Assembly: GCA_914767715.1 (NCBI GenBank)
Contig: OU612072.1
Coordinates: forward strand, 22,196,001-22,260,000
From: Membranipora membranacea
Taxonomy: Eukaryota; Bryozoa; Gymnolaemata; Cheilostomatida; Membraniporidae
Reading direction: 5' to 3'
DNA length: 64,000 nucleotides
Shown: piece after piece, positions 20,081-33,000 of the stretch
Layout of the letters: the number at the start of each line of letters is the position of its first letter
Position numbering within the stretch: position 1 is the stretch's first letter
The notes under the pieces: generated by a model
The model's database searches: none
The model's input: only the letters and a program-made list of their open reading frames with translations
What the model was told of the DNA's origin: nothing
Translations under genes and position numbers: made by a program

Positions 20081-22422
20081 AATGTCAGGAAGGTACAGAA
20101 TGAAAAGAGGAAGGTAACTCAGGCTCTCAAGTATATAAACTTTGCTATAGATAAGAGTAACATGATATTATTACCTGGCTCTGCTACTGTAGCTCTGGAG
20201 GAGATATTCGGACTTATCACTCTTATCACTGGTCTCATGTCTAATGAGGATGCCAGGTAAGTGAGGAACGGAGGCCCTAGTGGGCGTCAACACGGAATGG
20301 CAACCTCAGGGTGCCTCAACATGATAGAGTATCAACCATAGTTTGGTTCCGTGCAGCTAAAGCTTCGACAAAGAATTCAATGAAAAGTCAGATCATCTAG
20401 ATGTGCAGCGCAGATAATGGGGCTGTTTATTTCATAATTTATCAAGCTCTGATCTCAATTTAAAAAACCCGGTCAGGGAGGATTGCAGGCGTCTCTATCA
20501 TTCACTGGTTAATGATGTCACTTCGCACCCTGAAACTCTGTCAAACCCTCTACCTCGCCACTCCCCTACAATCAGCCCCCTAGCAGTTAACTTTGTTTAG
20601 GTCACAATTAGAGCTGTTGTTGGTGGTTGGTAGTTGAATGCCATAACTAAACCAGCAACCAGGAATAGACATGATCTCCTGAGACATGATAATTTTGTAA
20701 CAGTACGGGGTTGTGCGATTACCTCCACCTAGGAGTTAGAGTTAGGAGTTGTCTCTAACTCCTTGCCTCCTCCACTCCAAACATTGATAAATAAAGATAT
20801 GTTGTGTGTTTGGCAATTTACATATTGACATGTCCAGTATAAACTCTGCTATATTCTCTTGTTGCTATTTTTGTAGCGCATAGCTGACTTATTACCTACA
20901 CCAGACATCTAATGCTGTGGCTGAGCTCATAGAGTAGGCTGACGTCGTCATGCTTGTGGATATAAAAACCCATGTCAACAATGCAAAGTGAGTTCGGGTT
21001 CTGTTAGATGAGGAAACTTTTGCTTATTTTGTTACTTGTAAGCTATGCAATAACGATTTGAGAATTGATATCGTTGATATACGAAGGTCCCTTAAGATAA
21101 TTATTAGTCCTTAGTAGTTCCTTACTTTGGCTCTTGTTATTGAAAGTCACAAATTAATATAACTGTATTATAACATCAGTTCAAAATGTTTGCTTTGCAT
21201 TCCTTAGCTACTAGTTATCCCAGGCACCAATCATTCCAACACATTGGATAAATTATATATTACACTGGTTGAAACTTGTGATTGATTTCTACAATGACTT
21301 CCTTATGATTTGACAGGAGAGTGAGACGAGGTATTGAGACATCAGTAGATGACCTCACAGAGTTTACATGTGAAGTGGTATAATGTAGTTATGGGACCAG
21401 ATGGTAAAACCTACCTACAAGCACCGCTGGCTCAGAGCGAGGATTTGTCCCCCATACAACCGATTCTCAGACCTGCTGGAGCTGCTACCGGTACTGGATA
21501 TAAGTAAGTTATTCTTTGTGTGTAAACTGATGTCATTTTATTCTGTTGGGCACGAGGAATAGCAGTCATTATGATTGACATAGTTTGTGTGGTATATTTA
21601 GTTTGTTTATGCCTTGTTCGCACTTGCTCTAGCTAAGTTAATTTCATCATTTTTTGCATAACCATATGTATACATTCAACTTATTGACTTGCTACACAAA
21701 ACCACCAAAAGCTGTGCCCTCTTTGACATTAAAGGGGCAACTCCAACATAAAGCTGCATTGAATGCGTTTTTATCCTTCTGTTCATAGGTGAGCACCTGT
21801 CAATTTGAATGATTTCACAAGCAGAATATGTCAGTTAACGATGGGCTTCATAGCTAACTCTGCTACAGGACAGAAGGAGAGAGCCCCCAATTTATCTCAT
21901 CCACCCTCAACCTCTGAGAGAAAATACAGATCAAGAATAGGCTCTGATTATGATAACGTCAGCAATAATTGTAAGGATAATCGATAACTTTGCACCAGGA
22001 CAAGGCTAACTTGAGGAGCCTAGTAACTTAATTTTCTCTAATAAAATTGTCCATTTACTCTGTTATACTTTGCCAGAGCTGCTTGTAGTTGTATTCCATT
22101 ATTGACCGGCGATGAATGATGATGGAATGCCCCTACCAGCAAACTAGGATAAACCTCATCACTCAGGAACTATCTATTGTCAGTACTGTGAGCTAAGAAA
22201 CCTCATTGCAGATCAAGAATTTTCCTAAGCAAATCACTAGAAATAAACTTGAGTTGAGTTTTATAAACATCATTAATTTTGTTTAATTTTTCATGAGCAG
22301 CCTCTTATGACAGTAACACCAACTCTCCGGTTGTAACAACGATGATGGCTGCCTCTGATCCTTCGACCCCCAGCAGGAACAAAAATTCTATGAATAGAAG
22401 CTTTGCTGGTCTGCCAGTGGGA
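20081..22422 (+). pseudogene. RAPGEF1: RAPGEF1 (C3G) N-terminal helical domain exons, copy A
   Basis: Exons on the plus strand: 20081-20256 (KVTQALKYINFAIDKSN then LLPGSATVALEEIFGLI), 20884-20987 (LTYYL...AVAELIE), 21317-21503 (RGIETSVDDLTEF), about 21,789-21,972 (ERKYRSRIGSDYDN) and 22301-22422 (SYDSNTNSPVV, Ser/Pro-rich). The first three follow the vertebrate C3G N-terminus (VVSALRYFKTIVDKM...LPGSASKVLEAILPL...LANLIRWSD...VKGVIKAVLDGVKEL). Defects: TAG replaces the conserved Trp codon (near 20,935), and after FTCE the frame must shift by one base to stay open (near 21,377). The fourth exon's entry phase could not be reconciled. The gene lacks its downstream half on this strand; that half is on the minus strand to the left. 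Confidence 0.75.
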
Positions 22423-22956
22423 GTATGGAACAGCATGTGTTGCACCTTTCAAAAGCTTCATTCCTTATCTTTATGGATTTTTTCACAGGGATCATATTTA
22501 GAAGTTAGCACTATAATATAGTTGTCTTGAATTGATACATTCGGCCACATTGCCCACTCTCCCTGCATAAAATAATTACATTGATATGAATAAGTAATAA
22601 CCTAACAGACCCATTGACATAAATTCTCTGTCAGGATCATCCATTTCACAGTATAGCATGTTATAGCATTGTCACATAGCCCTCTGTATATATACAGCCG
22701 ACTGGTATTGAGTCTCAAATCCACAGAGAATACTAGTCTGAGACATTTAGCTGTTGGTAACATTACACATATCGACTGATTCGAGTATCGATGGCGCCGT
22801 CGCTGCTTTAATGGCGAATCAAATGCAAAGATTTCTGTGAAAATTCTCAAACACAGACTAAGCTTTGTAACACCCAAGATCTATAAATCGATCAACTGCT
22901 TTGTTTGGTACAAGATTCCACATTAGTGATTTAAGTCTAAGTCGTCATTGCTGAGA

Positions 22957-23222
22957 GGGTTACCCCTCTAGAGTACAGGCACCCTATACCCTTGTCTGCT
23001 GGAGTTCCGGCTACTCCTTTTATCGAAGAGGCAGATGGGGTCTTTTTACAGCATGTTGAGTGTGTAAACACACAGCGGACCTCCGGTATTTTAAGTCCCG
23101 TTCCGCAAGGACCTGGCTAGGATGGATTGTGCGCCAGTACCAAATCAGAAAGGACTGCCGGCGCTGGGAATCGACCCTGGACCACACAGATCGGCACTCT
23201 TAACCATCAGACCACTCCTCAC
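22957..23222 (-). mobile_element. tRNA-derived SINE with intact head, inverted
   Basis: On the minus strand the head reads ggtctgatggttaagagtgc (A-box region) and, after about 30 bases, gggtcgattccc (B box), then a body matching the SINE at 19203-19488 (catcctagccaggtc, ctgcctcttcga, gggtataggg). This is the most complete head of this family in the window. Confidence 0.75.
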
Positions 23223-23521
23223 TCCTCACTCCTGATCATCTATATCTTTATGCAGTTATTATTTTACAGCTATTTGGAGTTTTTAAACAATTGTGAGGAG
23301 GTGAACTACTCATGACTACTGCCAGCAACATGAAATGAAATATGCCATGTATGGTCGTCGGTCTGGTTGTTATAATTTTCTGACCATTCCGGTGCACATC
23401 TGCGGCAATTCAAAGACTCAAAATGTTTCAGTAACCTTGCAAAGTTCATAGTCTGATTACAACATTATCCAGCCTCATGAGCCCGAGTATGGATATACTC
23501 GCTTGCTGTATCTTCTTGTAT

Positions 23522-23645
23522 AGTACTCATAAGATAGGTTACCATTTGCAAAAAACTGTAAAACCTAAATTTGAGGAATTTAAACCTCGCCCCTTTATTT
23601 AGGTTTTACGGTACCTCAAAAGTGGTTATCAATCTTATAAGTACT
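23522..23645. mobile_element. 124-bp foldback MITE
   Basis: Termini agtactcataagat and atcttataagtact, with an inner arm gtaaaacctaaa / tttaggttttac forming most of a hairpin. No copy elsewhere in the window was noticed. Confidence 0.7.
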
Positions 23646-24611
23646 ATAAAAGGTTTAAACTCCTTAACTATTTCATTTTTAACATTGACTCATAAGAAGC
23701 AATAAGATGGATGGTGTTCATTGAATGAGCTCATCTACAATATAGATTTACACCATCATATCACCCCAGCTCATAAGTTGACAGCTATGCAAAGGAACTA
23801 CCTCACTGCTAAACACAGTGCTCATCCTGCAATTGAATTTTAGTGGTATGGTGGGACGGACAGTGAATCCCTCCTTCGTTCTAACCCACCAATAAATAAT
23901 GATAAATCTGACTTTATGAACTCGCTTACTTTTTTACCGATGACATCATTTTTATATTACTTAAAAATAATTGATTAAAATTGTAATAAAATAAAATTGG
24001 AATGCATCTCACAGTAGGCCTGTAGACTGCTCATCAGCTCAATTGTATTTACTCTTCAGAAGAATTAGGGATTCAAATATCTTTTATTTAACGTAAGTGG
24101 AATGTTGCCCTTCAGGCTAGGTATAAAAAATAAATCAAATTTCAAACGAGAGAATGCAGTGACCCTAATTCTCATACTGTAGCAATCATATTATTCCAAT
24201 AAGAGACAACTTTTGAGTGTTTAAGAGACCTTGTAGGGCCTCGATTGCACGTCCCTGCTCTATTTCCACTTTGCAAGAAAAACTTTCACCCGCCCGCTAC
24301 GCGCAAAAAAAACTGGCATATTGCTTGTTCCTGGAACCTCTCTGCCATATCACTCAATAGAACCTATCTGTCTTACTCATCTGTGTCCAGTATCCAACTG
24401 ACCACTCTTACTGCACATGGAAAACAGAAGTGTGCTCAAAACCTGCTCTTGTCTCCAGGTGGTATGACCTATACACTAATATATTTATATTGATATAAAA
24501 AGCAGAATATAGTCAAGGGGTTATGCATCTTGACAGCCACTGATTCCCATATCTGCCCAATTGCGTCAGTAAATGGGGCCCCAAATTTGTGCGAAACAAT
24601 CTGAGCATTCC

Positions 24612-27025
24612 TCTCGCACTATCTTAACAACAAACTTTTTAAAAAAAATATCCGGGTACAAATTCAAGTTTGTTTCAGTTTGGAGAGATATGGGAACTGT
24701 TTATTTATTGGGAGCAACAAGTAAGCAAAAATATGCATAATAATTCTGTTCCGTGGTGTTCTGAGTATAGACCAAGATCAGTAACAATACTATCTACATT
24801 AGATCATGAGGCTGTCAGCACCACAGATATGTGAGTCTGATCGGAGGAGATAAACCCTAACTCTGCTACTGTCTCCTGGTCATGTGATCCTCACCACCTT
24901 ATATACCAGTAATGGGCAGAAAGGCCAGGCAATGTACAAAACTGAAAGTAGACAGAGAGGATTATATATCTTGTCAGCTGAAAACTCCTATTTCTATACC
25001 AGGCATCTCCCCCATTAAATCAGAGTCATCTATTAAATCAGAGGGCGGGGCTTGTAATGATTCCGTATATTATTCTCATTGCGCTATTTTCTCTTTCTAT
25101 TCTGTCTGTCTTTTATATTCATTTTTTTGACAAACTTTTGATTTTCTCTCTCTCCGGTGAGAAGATAATTCCTTCACCATATCTTTAGCTATATCTGTAA
25201 ATAAAGAGATAAGCGTCTATGATACACAGAAAGGTTTACAGCACACCATGTCAGAAAATAGAAGAGAGAAAAACCAAACGCTGCTTGGATTTTGGAAACA
25301 CTGCTTGGAAAACCAAACACTCAAGACTTGACCGGACTAATGGATCGAATGACCTTATACATACAAAACAGTTCTCAAACTCAGGGAATAAATGGTATAA
25401 CATATCAACCAGATGATGGCCAGAGAAGTAAACGGGCTCATACTAAGGTCAATGTTGTTTGACCTTTAACCGCAGAGCAAGGACTGAAGAAACAAAAACA
25501 GCTTCCTTTATCATATTGTAAATTGTGTTGATGTAATGAAATTCTGTTACTCTAAATCCAAAGCATATTCGTGGCTTGGTTTGGCCAGGATTTCAAGGAG
25601 TCCTCAGATATTAATTGAGCCCATTCTATTGCCAACAAGGACACAGCCTTTTTCTAAATGTGAAGTGTCCCTGAGAGGATTTTCCTGCCATTTGAAGCTT
25701 TGAGATCAGGGGCTGGCTTTAGCAGGAATGTCTAAATTGATACTTCCGTGTAACACTAAAAGGAGGTAGTAAAGATCAAAAGGTCTCAACCAAAAACAGC
25801 TATGAAGCTAACTAACTGAAATAATCCCCATGGGATCGACCAATGACTGAAGTTATTTATAATATATAGACCCTGACTTACTTTTATCAGTTTTGAGCAG
25901 CTGTAGAAACAAACCACCACGAGTACGTCGTGCGTCTCCTCTCTGTAAGTATAAAACAATCATATACTGTCTGTATTATACGGGCTGTCATCCGCCCGCC
26001 TCCCCACCCCTGACAGTCTGCCCAGGCAGGTGTTAGCCTGTAACCCATCCCTCTAATATTGACATAAATGTAAATACTAGACTATGTGGTTTCTCAAACA
26101 TCACAAAATCGAAATATAAGCAACGTTCAGTGAAATCAGACACCCCAAATTGATACAAAAGTTGTACAGAGACCTTGTCTTGATAGTATAGTACAAACTA
26201 TAAGTCAAGTAAAACATACTATAGTCTTCATTCCACCGGCCGCCTCCACATCCACTCTGCGGTTTAAGAGATCTAAGGCTTTTTGACGGCTGGTGTAGCG
26301 TACCACCTGCTCTATAAGTACTAGTTTTGGTTCATTCAGATTTCTGGCTATGTAACGAGCTATTACCCTCTCATCATCGTCTGCGCACACTTCTGTCGGA
26401 AGGATCAATACAATATGTTAATAAATATTAATGTGGATTGATACCCCACATAAGATATAAGGGCATTAGTAGTATAATGGAAATTATGTGTACATATCCT
26501 TCAATGCTACCTTCACCTTATCTATCAAGTAAGATATAAATGTGGGAAATCCAGTATATTGCATTGTGGGATATTCCAGAAGCCTTTCATATTACCTCTT
26601 CAGAGAAAATAGTGAGCTTCATGGGGTCGATGCTTAGATATAGCTAAGATATCTATGGATTTTAAGCTGATCTGATTGGTAACAACATGACTCATCATGT
26701 TGTGAGGTAGGCAGACCCCTCCCCCCTCTTGTTGCCTTGTACTTTATAAGATAGTGAATAAGAATAATAATAATGAACTAACCTCGTCATAATAATCATC
26801 ATCTCCCCCTCCTCCTCTACCAGGGTGTATATCTGTAATATAGATAATAATACAATGATATATTATATTATATACCACTCCACATTATATAATAGATAAC
26901 GCTGGTCAACAGCGGCAAATAATGTACTGGCACTATACTACATACACACACATAAAGTATAAAATCATCACAATGCTTGTTTATAATCTGAGCAGGTGGC
27001 TGCAGAGTTATATTAGTCAACAGAA
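24612..27025. repeat. Segmental duplication, first copy of the PHAX 3' segment
   Basis: Matches 34,000 to about 36,535 in the same orientation, beginning cctctcgcactatc. The second copy's left edge abuts a truncated SINE (33,997), and its right edge diverges after caacag at about 36,538, where copy one continues into PHAX exon 27031-27138. Within it, 25,200-25,860 shows no supported gene. Confidence 0.85.
24912..25130 (+). other. Unassigned open frame, duplicated
   Basis: An open frame starting MGRKARQCTKLKVDRED occurs here and at 34302-34550, differing by several substitutions and a different C-terminus. It has no recognised domain. It lies just after a possible acceptor/exon around 24,769-24,833. 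It may be chance. Confidence 0.2.
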
Positions 27026-29171
27026 CTTACTGTCTATAGCTTGCCCTCGCAGATTTCCACTGGACTGTATCTTACTAGACAGCGAGTCGTCTACCAGAAC
27101 ATCAGACCAAATATTCCTTCTCTTTCTGACCTGAGTCACTGCTAATAACGTCAGGATAATAATAACAGTTGAAGTAACGATTTATACATTTAGTGTTGAA
27201 ACTAATTCATGATGTCATTTATAGCGAAGGACAGCAAAAGACTGGCTGTTTTTAACAAAACGTATTAAATAAAAAAGATTCAATTAGCCCCACTTTGGAG
27301 TTGCTTCCCCTCTACTCGATTGACTACAAGAAGGAAGCATGTGATACAAATTCAGACACACTGGATACAAGTGAGCTTTGCGTGCATTTCTCATTGTACA
27401 AATGTAGTGTTTGATACCAATGTTCGTTAAACATACCGCCATCTTCTAGCAGGTTGAACTTTAAAAGTCGAAATCAATCAAGACTACGTTCAGCTGAATC
27501 AAAAGTTTAGAAGCAAAACTTATAAGGTTACTAGAGAGATATTTAGACTATACACATACTATACCTGCATGCTGCCGCCTGTGAGTAGATAATGATGCCG
27601 AGCCACTTATTTAGAGTTTTCTCTTCTTACCGCTAATATAACCTCCGTCATCACTCAGCACCGAGTCTGCATCATCTGAGCCGTCTCCTCCTAACCTGGG
27701 ACTCTCTCTGAATGTGTGAGCTCGTGAACATGGCTCTGTAATAGCGCAACAGATTGAGTAAAGTGGTGAGAAACAATTCAAAGACTTGTATGCTTGACTT
27801 TCTATACTTGACTCCTTTTATAACTCCAGAATTTACCTTTTAATTATTGAGGTTCAATCATAACTTTCTAAATGGTACCAACGAAGTTGTAAATTGAATC
27901 AGCACCAGCCAATATGATGAATGATATATTAATTATGACAACTGAAAAAGCCTGGCTTTTGATAGCACTGGTAGAGATAAGATAAGATATAAATAAACGG
28001 TAGCTATCATAAGAGTCAAGGCTTTTGAAAACAATTTAACGTAACAGTATTTTCGGTATGATATTGAAAAGCCAGCGTTGAGTTGGCTGAAAGCGCAACA
28101 TCAGCAGCTCGTATATCAGCAAGCCGACACACTAAACTGTGTCAAGCCAACACACTAAACTGTGTCAAAACAACACTGCTTCATACTCATATTACATTCT
28201 CATATACCTGAAAATAGGATGGCTGCTTACAATTCCTCTCCACTCCTAATATAATCTTTAGAATGCTTCAACATTACAAGTCAAACCAGAAGTCTATCTA
28301 TGGTCTAGGACAAATAATATGACACGTTTGGTAGGGAGGGTTAGTTAAGTAAACATACAGGCATACCATCACAATATGGGCTAACTTAATAATCATCAGC
28401 TTGGTCTGTCTCAGGTTAGACAACTGATGCCTCTCTGGGAAATATGTGCTCAATGGATTCTGTATCGCTCAAAGATAGCAAATCGAGGCCTTAATCCCAA
28501 AATTGTCGCCGAACAGGTCCATAATTTGCACTATCTGATTGCCAACAGTATGGAATCAAAACACTCCCTGTTATTGACACTAAACTTCTGCAAATAATTT
28601 GCCCATCAGGTGACAATCCTGAGAATGAAACTTCTATTAGTCATCGATACTGAATTCAATGAGTGAACATTTCCCTGACAAGCAGCAGTAGGTTAAACTT
28701 TAATGTGACCTGGCGACATCATAAGCACACGCTGATGACCGAATCTTACCCACACTGGTCACGTGATATACTATTGCATGTATATCTCTGATCGATAGAG
28801 AGTGAATTAATTCACTTAGCAAGAATACCATCACAAGGAATTTGGTGTGACCACCCAACTCCTTGGACCACCCATGCTCAATTTTATTAACTAGGGGTGG
28901 GTTCATGTTATGTACTCATATTAAGTTGACTCTAACGATCAGAGATACACATGATAATAGCGTAGTCTCAATGTCAGTGTGAATCTTATCTTCCCTCATA
29001 CTAACCTTGAGGTGCTCTGTAGCTCATAGCCGGATTATTTGACCGAGGTAACGGATCTGGAGCGACGTAAGAACTCTTTGAACTGCCGCCATCATCACTA
29101 GCTTTGATCTGTCCGACTTCCTCGTCACCAGAATCAGTGCTCTCTCCTTCCTCTACTTCTTCGTCCTCCAT
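25882..29171 (-). CDS. PHAX: PHAX-like RNA export adaptor, copy B (fullest copy)
   Basis: PHAX couples capped snRNA/snoRNA to CRM1 export in the nucleus. Exons: 29171-29006 (MEDEEVEEGESTDSGDEE; ends MSYRAPQ), 27735-27631 (acidic, DDADSVLSDDGG), optional 27493-27437 (contains TGA in this copy), 27138-27031 (TQVRKRRNIWSDVLVDD), 26832-26783 (GRGGGGDDDYYDE), 26392-26220 (IARYIARNLNEPKLVLIEQV, the conserved RNA-binding helical domain, ending VEAAGGMK) and 25942-25882 (RGDARRTRGGLFLQLLK, the RRTPGGVFLNLLK block of vertebrates). Phases agree through the 26832-26783 exon. The next junction looks one base off, so an exon edge may be wrong. The C-terminal tail of the protein was not found downstream. 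Confidence 0.8.
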
Positions 29172-30095
29172 TGTTTATATGTAAGGGGATCAATGCAAGC
29201 AACTCTCCTAAAACAATATTGTCACAATGTTGGCTATCAGGTATTGCGTTTTACGTTAAGGCCTACGCTATGCGTTGACATTTTATGGTCTTATCTTATG
29301 GTAGACAGGTTATAACAGTAGACATGTTTGCAACTCCCAGCTACAGAGAGGATGTTCAGAACAGAATATATTTTCATTGCAGAATCAGCCAAGTTCGTCG
29401 TCTGCAACTCCTCCCTCCTAGATGGCCCTAGATCTTTAACATGATTCTTTCTATTTTAAAATAGTCTATTAATTAAAATTATGAATGAAGCATGAATTGA
29501 ATAAGCCTAGAACATGGCCCCAAGATACAACAATTGCAAAAGATTGCTATTAAAAGTAAGCTTCTTAATGCCTACTGTGGATCTATATAAGTGATCACTG
29601 CTTGCTTAGATAATAATTGTTTGTTTTGTAAAATCTGCTACATACAACGAAGCGAATTCACAGGAATCCTCCAGCTAGGGCTACGCTAGTTACAGTAGTA
29701 GGGAAAGCTACTTATCTCATATACACCACAATGTCAACCATAACTGCGCCACACATATAAATATTTCACTACAATCACCTCACCTCAAGACTGCACATAT
29801 GTAGAAAGCTCAATTTGGCTTGTTCTGCAGACAGTGCATGTATTTTTTCTTCACTCCTCACTTATGCATTGTCCAGCTTTGACTTTTCTTTTTCAATTGC
29901 AACACTCTTAGGATAGGAGATAAAAAAAAAACCTCACTTTTTGTAACACATGATTTGATTGGCTGCATTATGATATGGTATATGGTATTATGGTATAAGT
30001 ATTCTTGGAGAGAAAAAGTTTGTAGGGCACTCAGGATTACTTTTTTATCACATCATTTGTGGTGTCTTTGACATTTGGAATCTACTGCTTTAAAG
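29172..30095. promoter_or_regulatory. Divergent PHAX-AP2S1 promoter interval, copy B
   Basis: About 925 bp between the two start codons, without the LTR element present in copy A. The empty target site ctaggg is near 29,700. Conservation of this head-to-head arrangement in three copies suggests a shared promoter region, but no defined site was seen. Confidence 0.5.
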
Positions 30096-33000
30096 ATGGT
30101 ATGTGCTAGCAATTGCAATTTGATATAGCCCAATATAGAACCAGGCCTATGGAATTAATGCCTGATAGTCATGAGAATGAAATGGTCATGAAGAAATGTA
30201 TGAATGAATGAAGCAGTTTTTTTTATTTTTACTTGCTAACTAATGACATCTTAATTAATTTATAAATAGATTTGCTCCCTGCAAATTTGTATAATAATCT
30301 TGTAGGGCAGTATGAATGGTTATTTGTATAATTCTGCCCTACCCATGTTAGGGTACTTGTAGTCATGGTGTCACTCAGCAGGTAGCCACACAATGACTGA
30401 TTTAACTGTGTGTGTGCATGATTTTCTATTCAACCAAACTTTACCTAAGCTAAGCGCTGACTAACTGACTTGAGTGAGTAGCATGATCACAGACAGTAAC
30501 CCTACTCTCAGTACAGACTAGCTAAATAATAGCTCTCAATATTGATTGGCTCCTGTGAGCTTGTAACCATTTATATTGTCGAGGCGTCTTGCATCAATCA
30601 TACACTTTGCGCATGAGCACCCAATCAATTCAGGGCGCTAATCTTTGCACCTTAGCACTCGGATTTATCCATTTGTGAGTTCTCAGACATAAGAGTTGCC
30701 CATTCGCACTGGTTAAACATTAACTTTATGTGCAAAATGTAAATGTAATAGGTCAATTGGGCCAGTTTGTGACACTGTCGCTGCGATGCAGAGTGACTCG
30801 TATCGTAAATTCGCTGCAGTGCATAGAAGCTTTTATAGCCTCAGGGAGTAGTATGCAGGCAAATTAACTGTCAGTACATCCTGGGCTGTGGTTGATGCAG
30901 GTTTTCTTGGTACATCATTGCCATTTATTAGGGTGGTTTTTTTTCAGGTCAATCAGTTCAACATTACACACTGTCATTTCAGATTGATTTAGTATATGGA
31001 TATGGTTTTCTTTTTGTTCATGACAGTGTTCTGGTCAATATGAGACTGATTAGTCAAAAAATCACTCACATTTCATCATAACTTGCCTGCACCATGAAAG
31101 TATGAAGTCATGAGAATTATAGGGTAGTTTAGTTCACCTGCATTCCTTTACCAGATCATATCATCAACAAAACAATTCTTATTTATGTGAGGTCTTCCTC
31201 ACTTATAGCTTTAGTCATTCCTAAAATACACTATGCTATCTAGGCTTATAATTTGGACTGACCCTATTTCATCCTTGTATGGCTGACATTAACATCACTG
31301 ATTATGCTTGCTGTTTCAGAGTAGGTTTATTCTGATACAGAACCGAGCTGGTAAGACACGTCTTGCTAAGTGGTATATGCACTTCGACGATGAGGAGAAA
31401 CAAAAACTGATTGAAGAAGTTCACTCTGTTGTCACTGTTAGAGACGCCATACACACAAACTTCGTGGAGGTAACTAACTCAGGTTCCTATTTAAACCTTC
31501 CATATATTATTATTGGGTTTTATTCAAGAAGTTTTTTACAGAACATACCCGGTTTCAGTTTCTCACTCTCCTAAGTTTGTTTGAGTTACAGGAGCTCTAC
31601 AATATTTTTTTAATCTTACCTCAGTTGGCCACCAGACAAACATTTCAAGATCTATATGATATATGATTTCAGCTAAATTGGAATCAATCAGTCATCACAC
31701 CTGTTATAAATAAGTGCCTGCACTCCAGTCCCCAGTTGATAATTGCTCCCAATTAACACTGTTCTCACTTTCTCTCAAACTCTGAAACAATCCTACCAAC
31801 ACATAAAAAAGCGTACATATTAAAGTAAGAATCAGGTTTGAATCATTCTAGAGTTCTCAGTGTTGTTTAGACCACTCTGTAAGGTCTATGAACTGTGGCC
31901 TATTTGCAACCAATTTCCACTCACTCAAAGTTGAGATGAGAAGGTACTGAAAGGTGCTTTCTTAACGATAAGATATACAATAAAGTACCTTTTTAGTACC
32001 TTCCCATCTCATTTTTGTCTGAAAATCACGTGAAAATGGGCCACAGCTTTATAGTAGGTTTCTAAATTAGACTGAGAACTCTAGAATCATATAAAAAATA
32101 TGTTACATTCACAGTCACTTTAACTAAGCCTAGTCTGATCCATCGTCATACTTATAATTTTATCCATACCAAACTACTAGCTCACTCTTTATCATGTTAC
32201 TCATGTCATGTTTTGCAGTTCAGGAAATTTAAGATAGTATACCGACGATACGCCGGATTATTCTTCTGTGTATGCGTGGATACCGCCGACAACAGCTCTA
32301 GCTTATCTAAAAGCCATACATAACTTTGTCGAGGCGCTCAACGAATAGTTCGACAATGTCTGCGAACTAGATCTAGTCTTCAACTTTTATAAGGTAAGTC
32401 TTTTATTGGGAGAGGAGTAAAGTATTCGAAGGAGGAAAAGTTTCACACAGGCTTGAAATAGTCAAAATTATGGCTATCTAACATTTAACTCTAATTGGTT
32501 TCTTTATGATATTATCTACCGCCAACTCCGTGCCCCGACCAATGCTAGCAAGAATCGGTGCTAGTTAACATGAAGACACTCCCGTCTAATCGAAGCCAAA
32601 TTAAACTTTAGCTCATATTCATTCCTCTGGGTATCATGTAACCATTGCCGTTGCCAAATTGTTTGAAGTCAGGAAAACTGAAAAACATTGTCGCTGTAAT
32701 TTTAGAGAAAAAAATGAGTTGCACCCCCTGATCCAATCCTATATATATTCACCTCATCATGATAATATGAGATGGACCCAAAGCTTTGAACATTAGGTGT
32801 AATAAAAAATGACAATCAAAGACCATAACAAAAGAACATCCCTGCCTAACTATAGAAAATCCTCCAATAAACCTGAAACTATATTACAAAATAACCCACA
32901 CTCCCTCCTGAATTTTTTGGTTTTCTCTGACACATTTTGAACGACTATGTTTCTTTTGCCCAGTTCAACGTTTGGTTGCCTAGTTACTATAATTCGGTTT

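Larger units (their letters stand above)
1..22020. repeat. Segmental duplication, copy A
   Basis: Bases from position 1 match bases from 46,652 on the same strand, and the match continues (with indels) through the RAPGEF1 C-half, PHAX, AP2S1 and the RAPGEF1 N-part. Scattered substitutions separate the copies. Copy A alone carries a LINE fragment, a 229-bp element, an insertion near 3,930-4,170, an LTR element, a 300-bp MITE and a tRNA-derived SINE. Copy C gives clean empty sites for most of these. It could be a genuine tandem duplication or two haplotypes placed in series by an assembler. Confidence 0.9.
22423..24611. other. Mostly noncoding stretch with repeats
   Basis: Holds an inverted SINE (22957-23222) and a MITE (23522-23645). 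Short frames such as 22602-22877 (-) and 24245-24493 (+) lack recognisable domains or convincing splice context. No further RAPGEF1 exon could be supported, though Pro-rich exons of that gene would be hard to spot. Confidence 0.5.

Noticed and set aside
20081-20256. PEX11-like peroxisomal protein
   Set aside because: The segment at first looked like a PEX11 C-terminus, but ALKY...LLPGSA..ALEEI followed by AELIEW fits the C3G N-terminal domain better.
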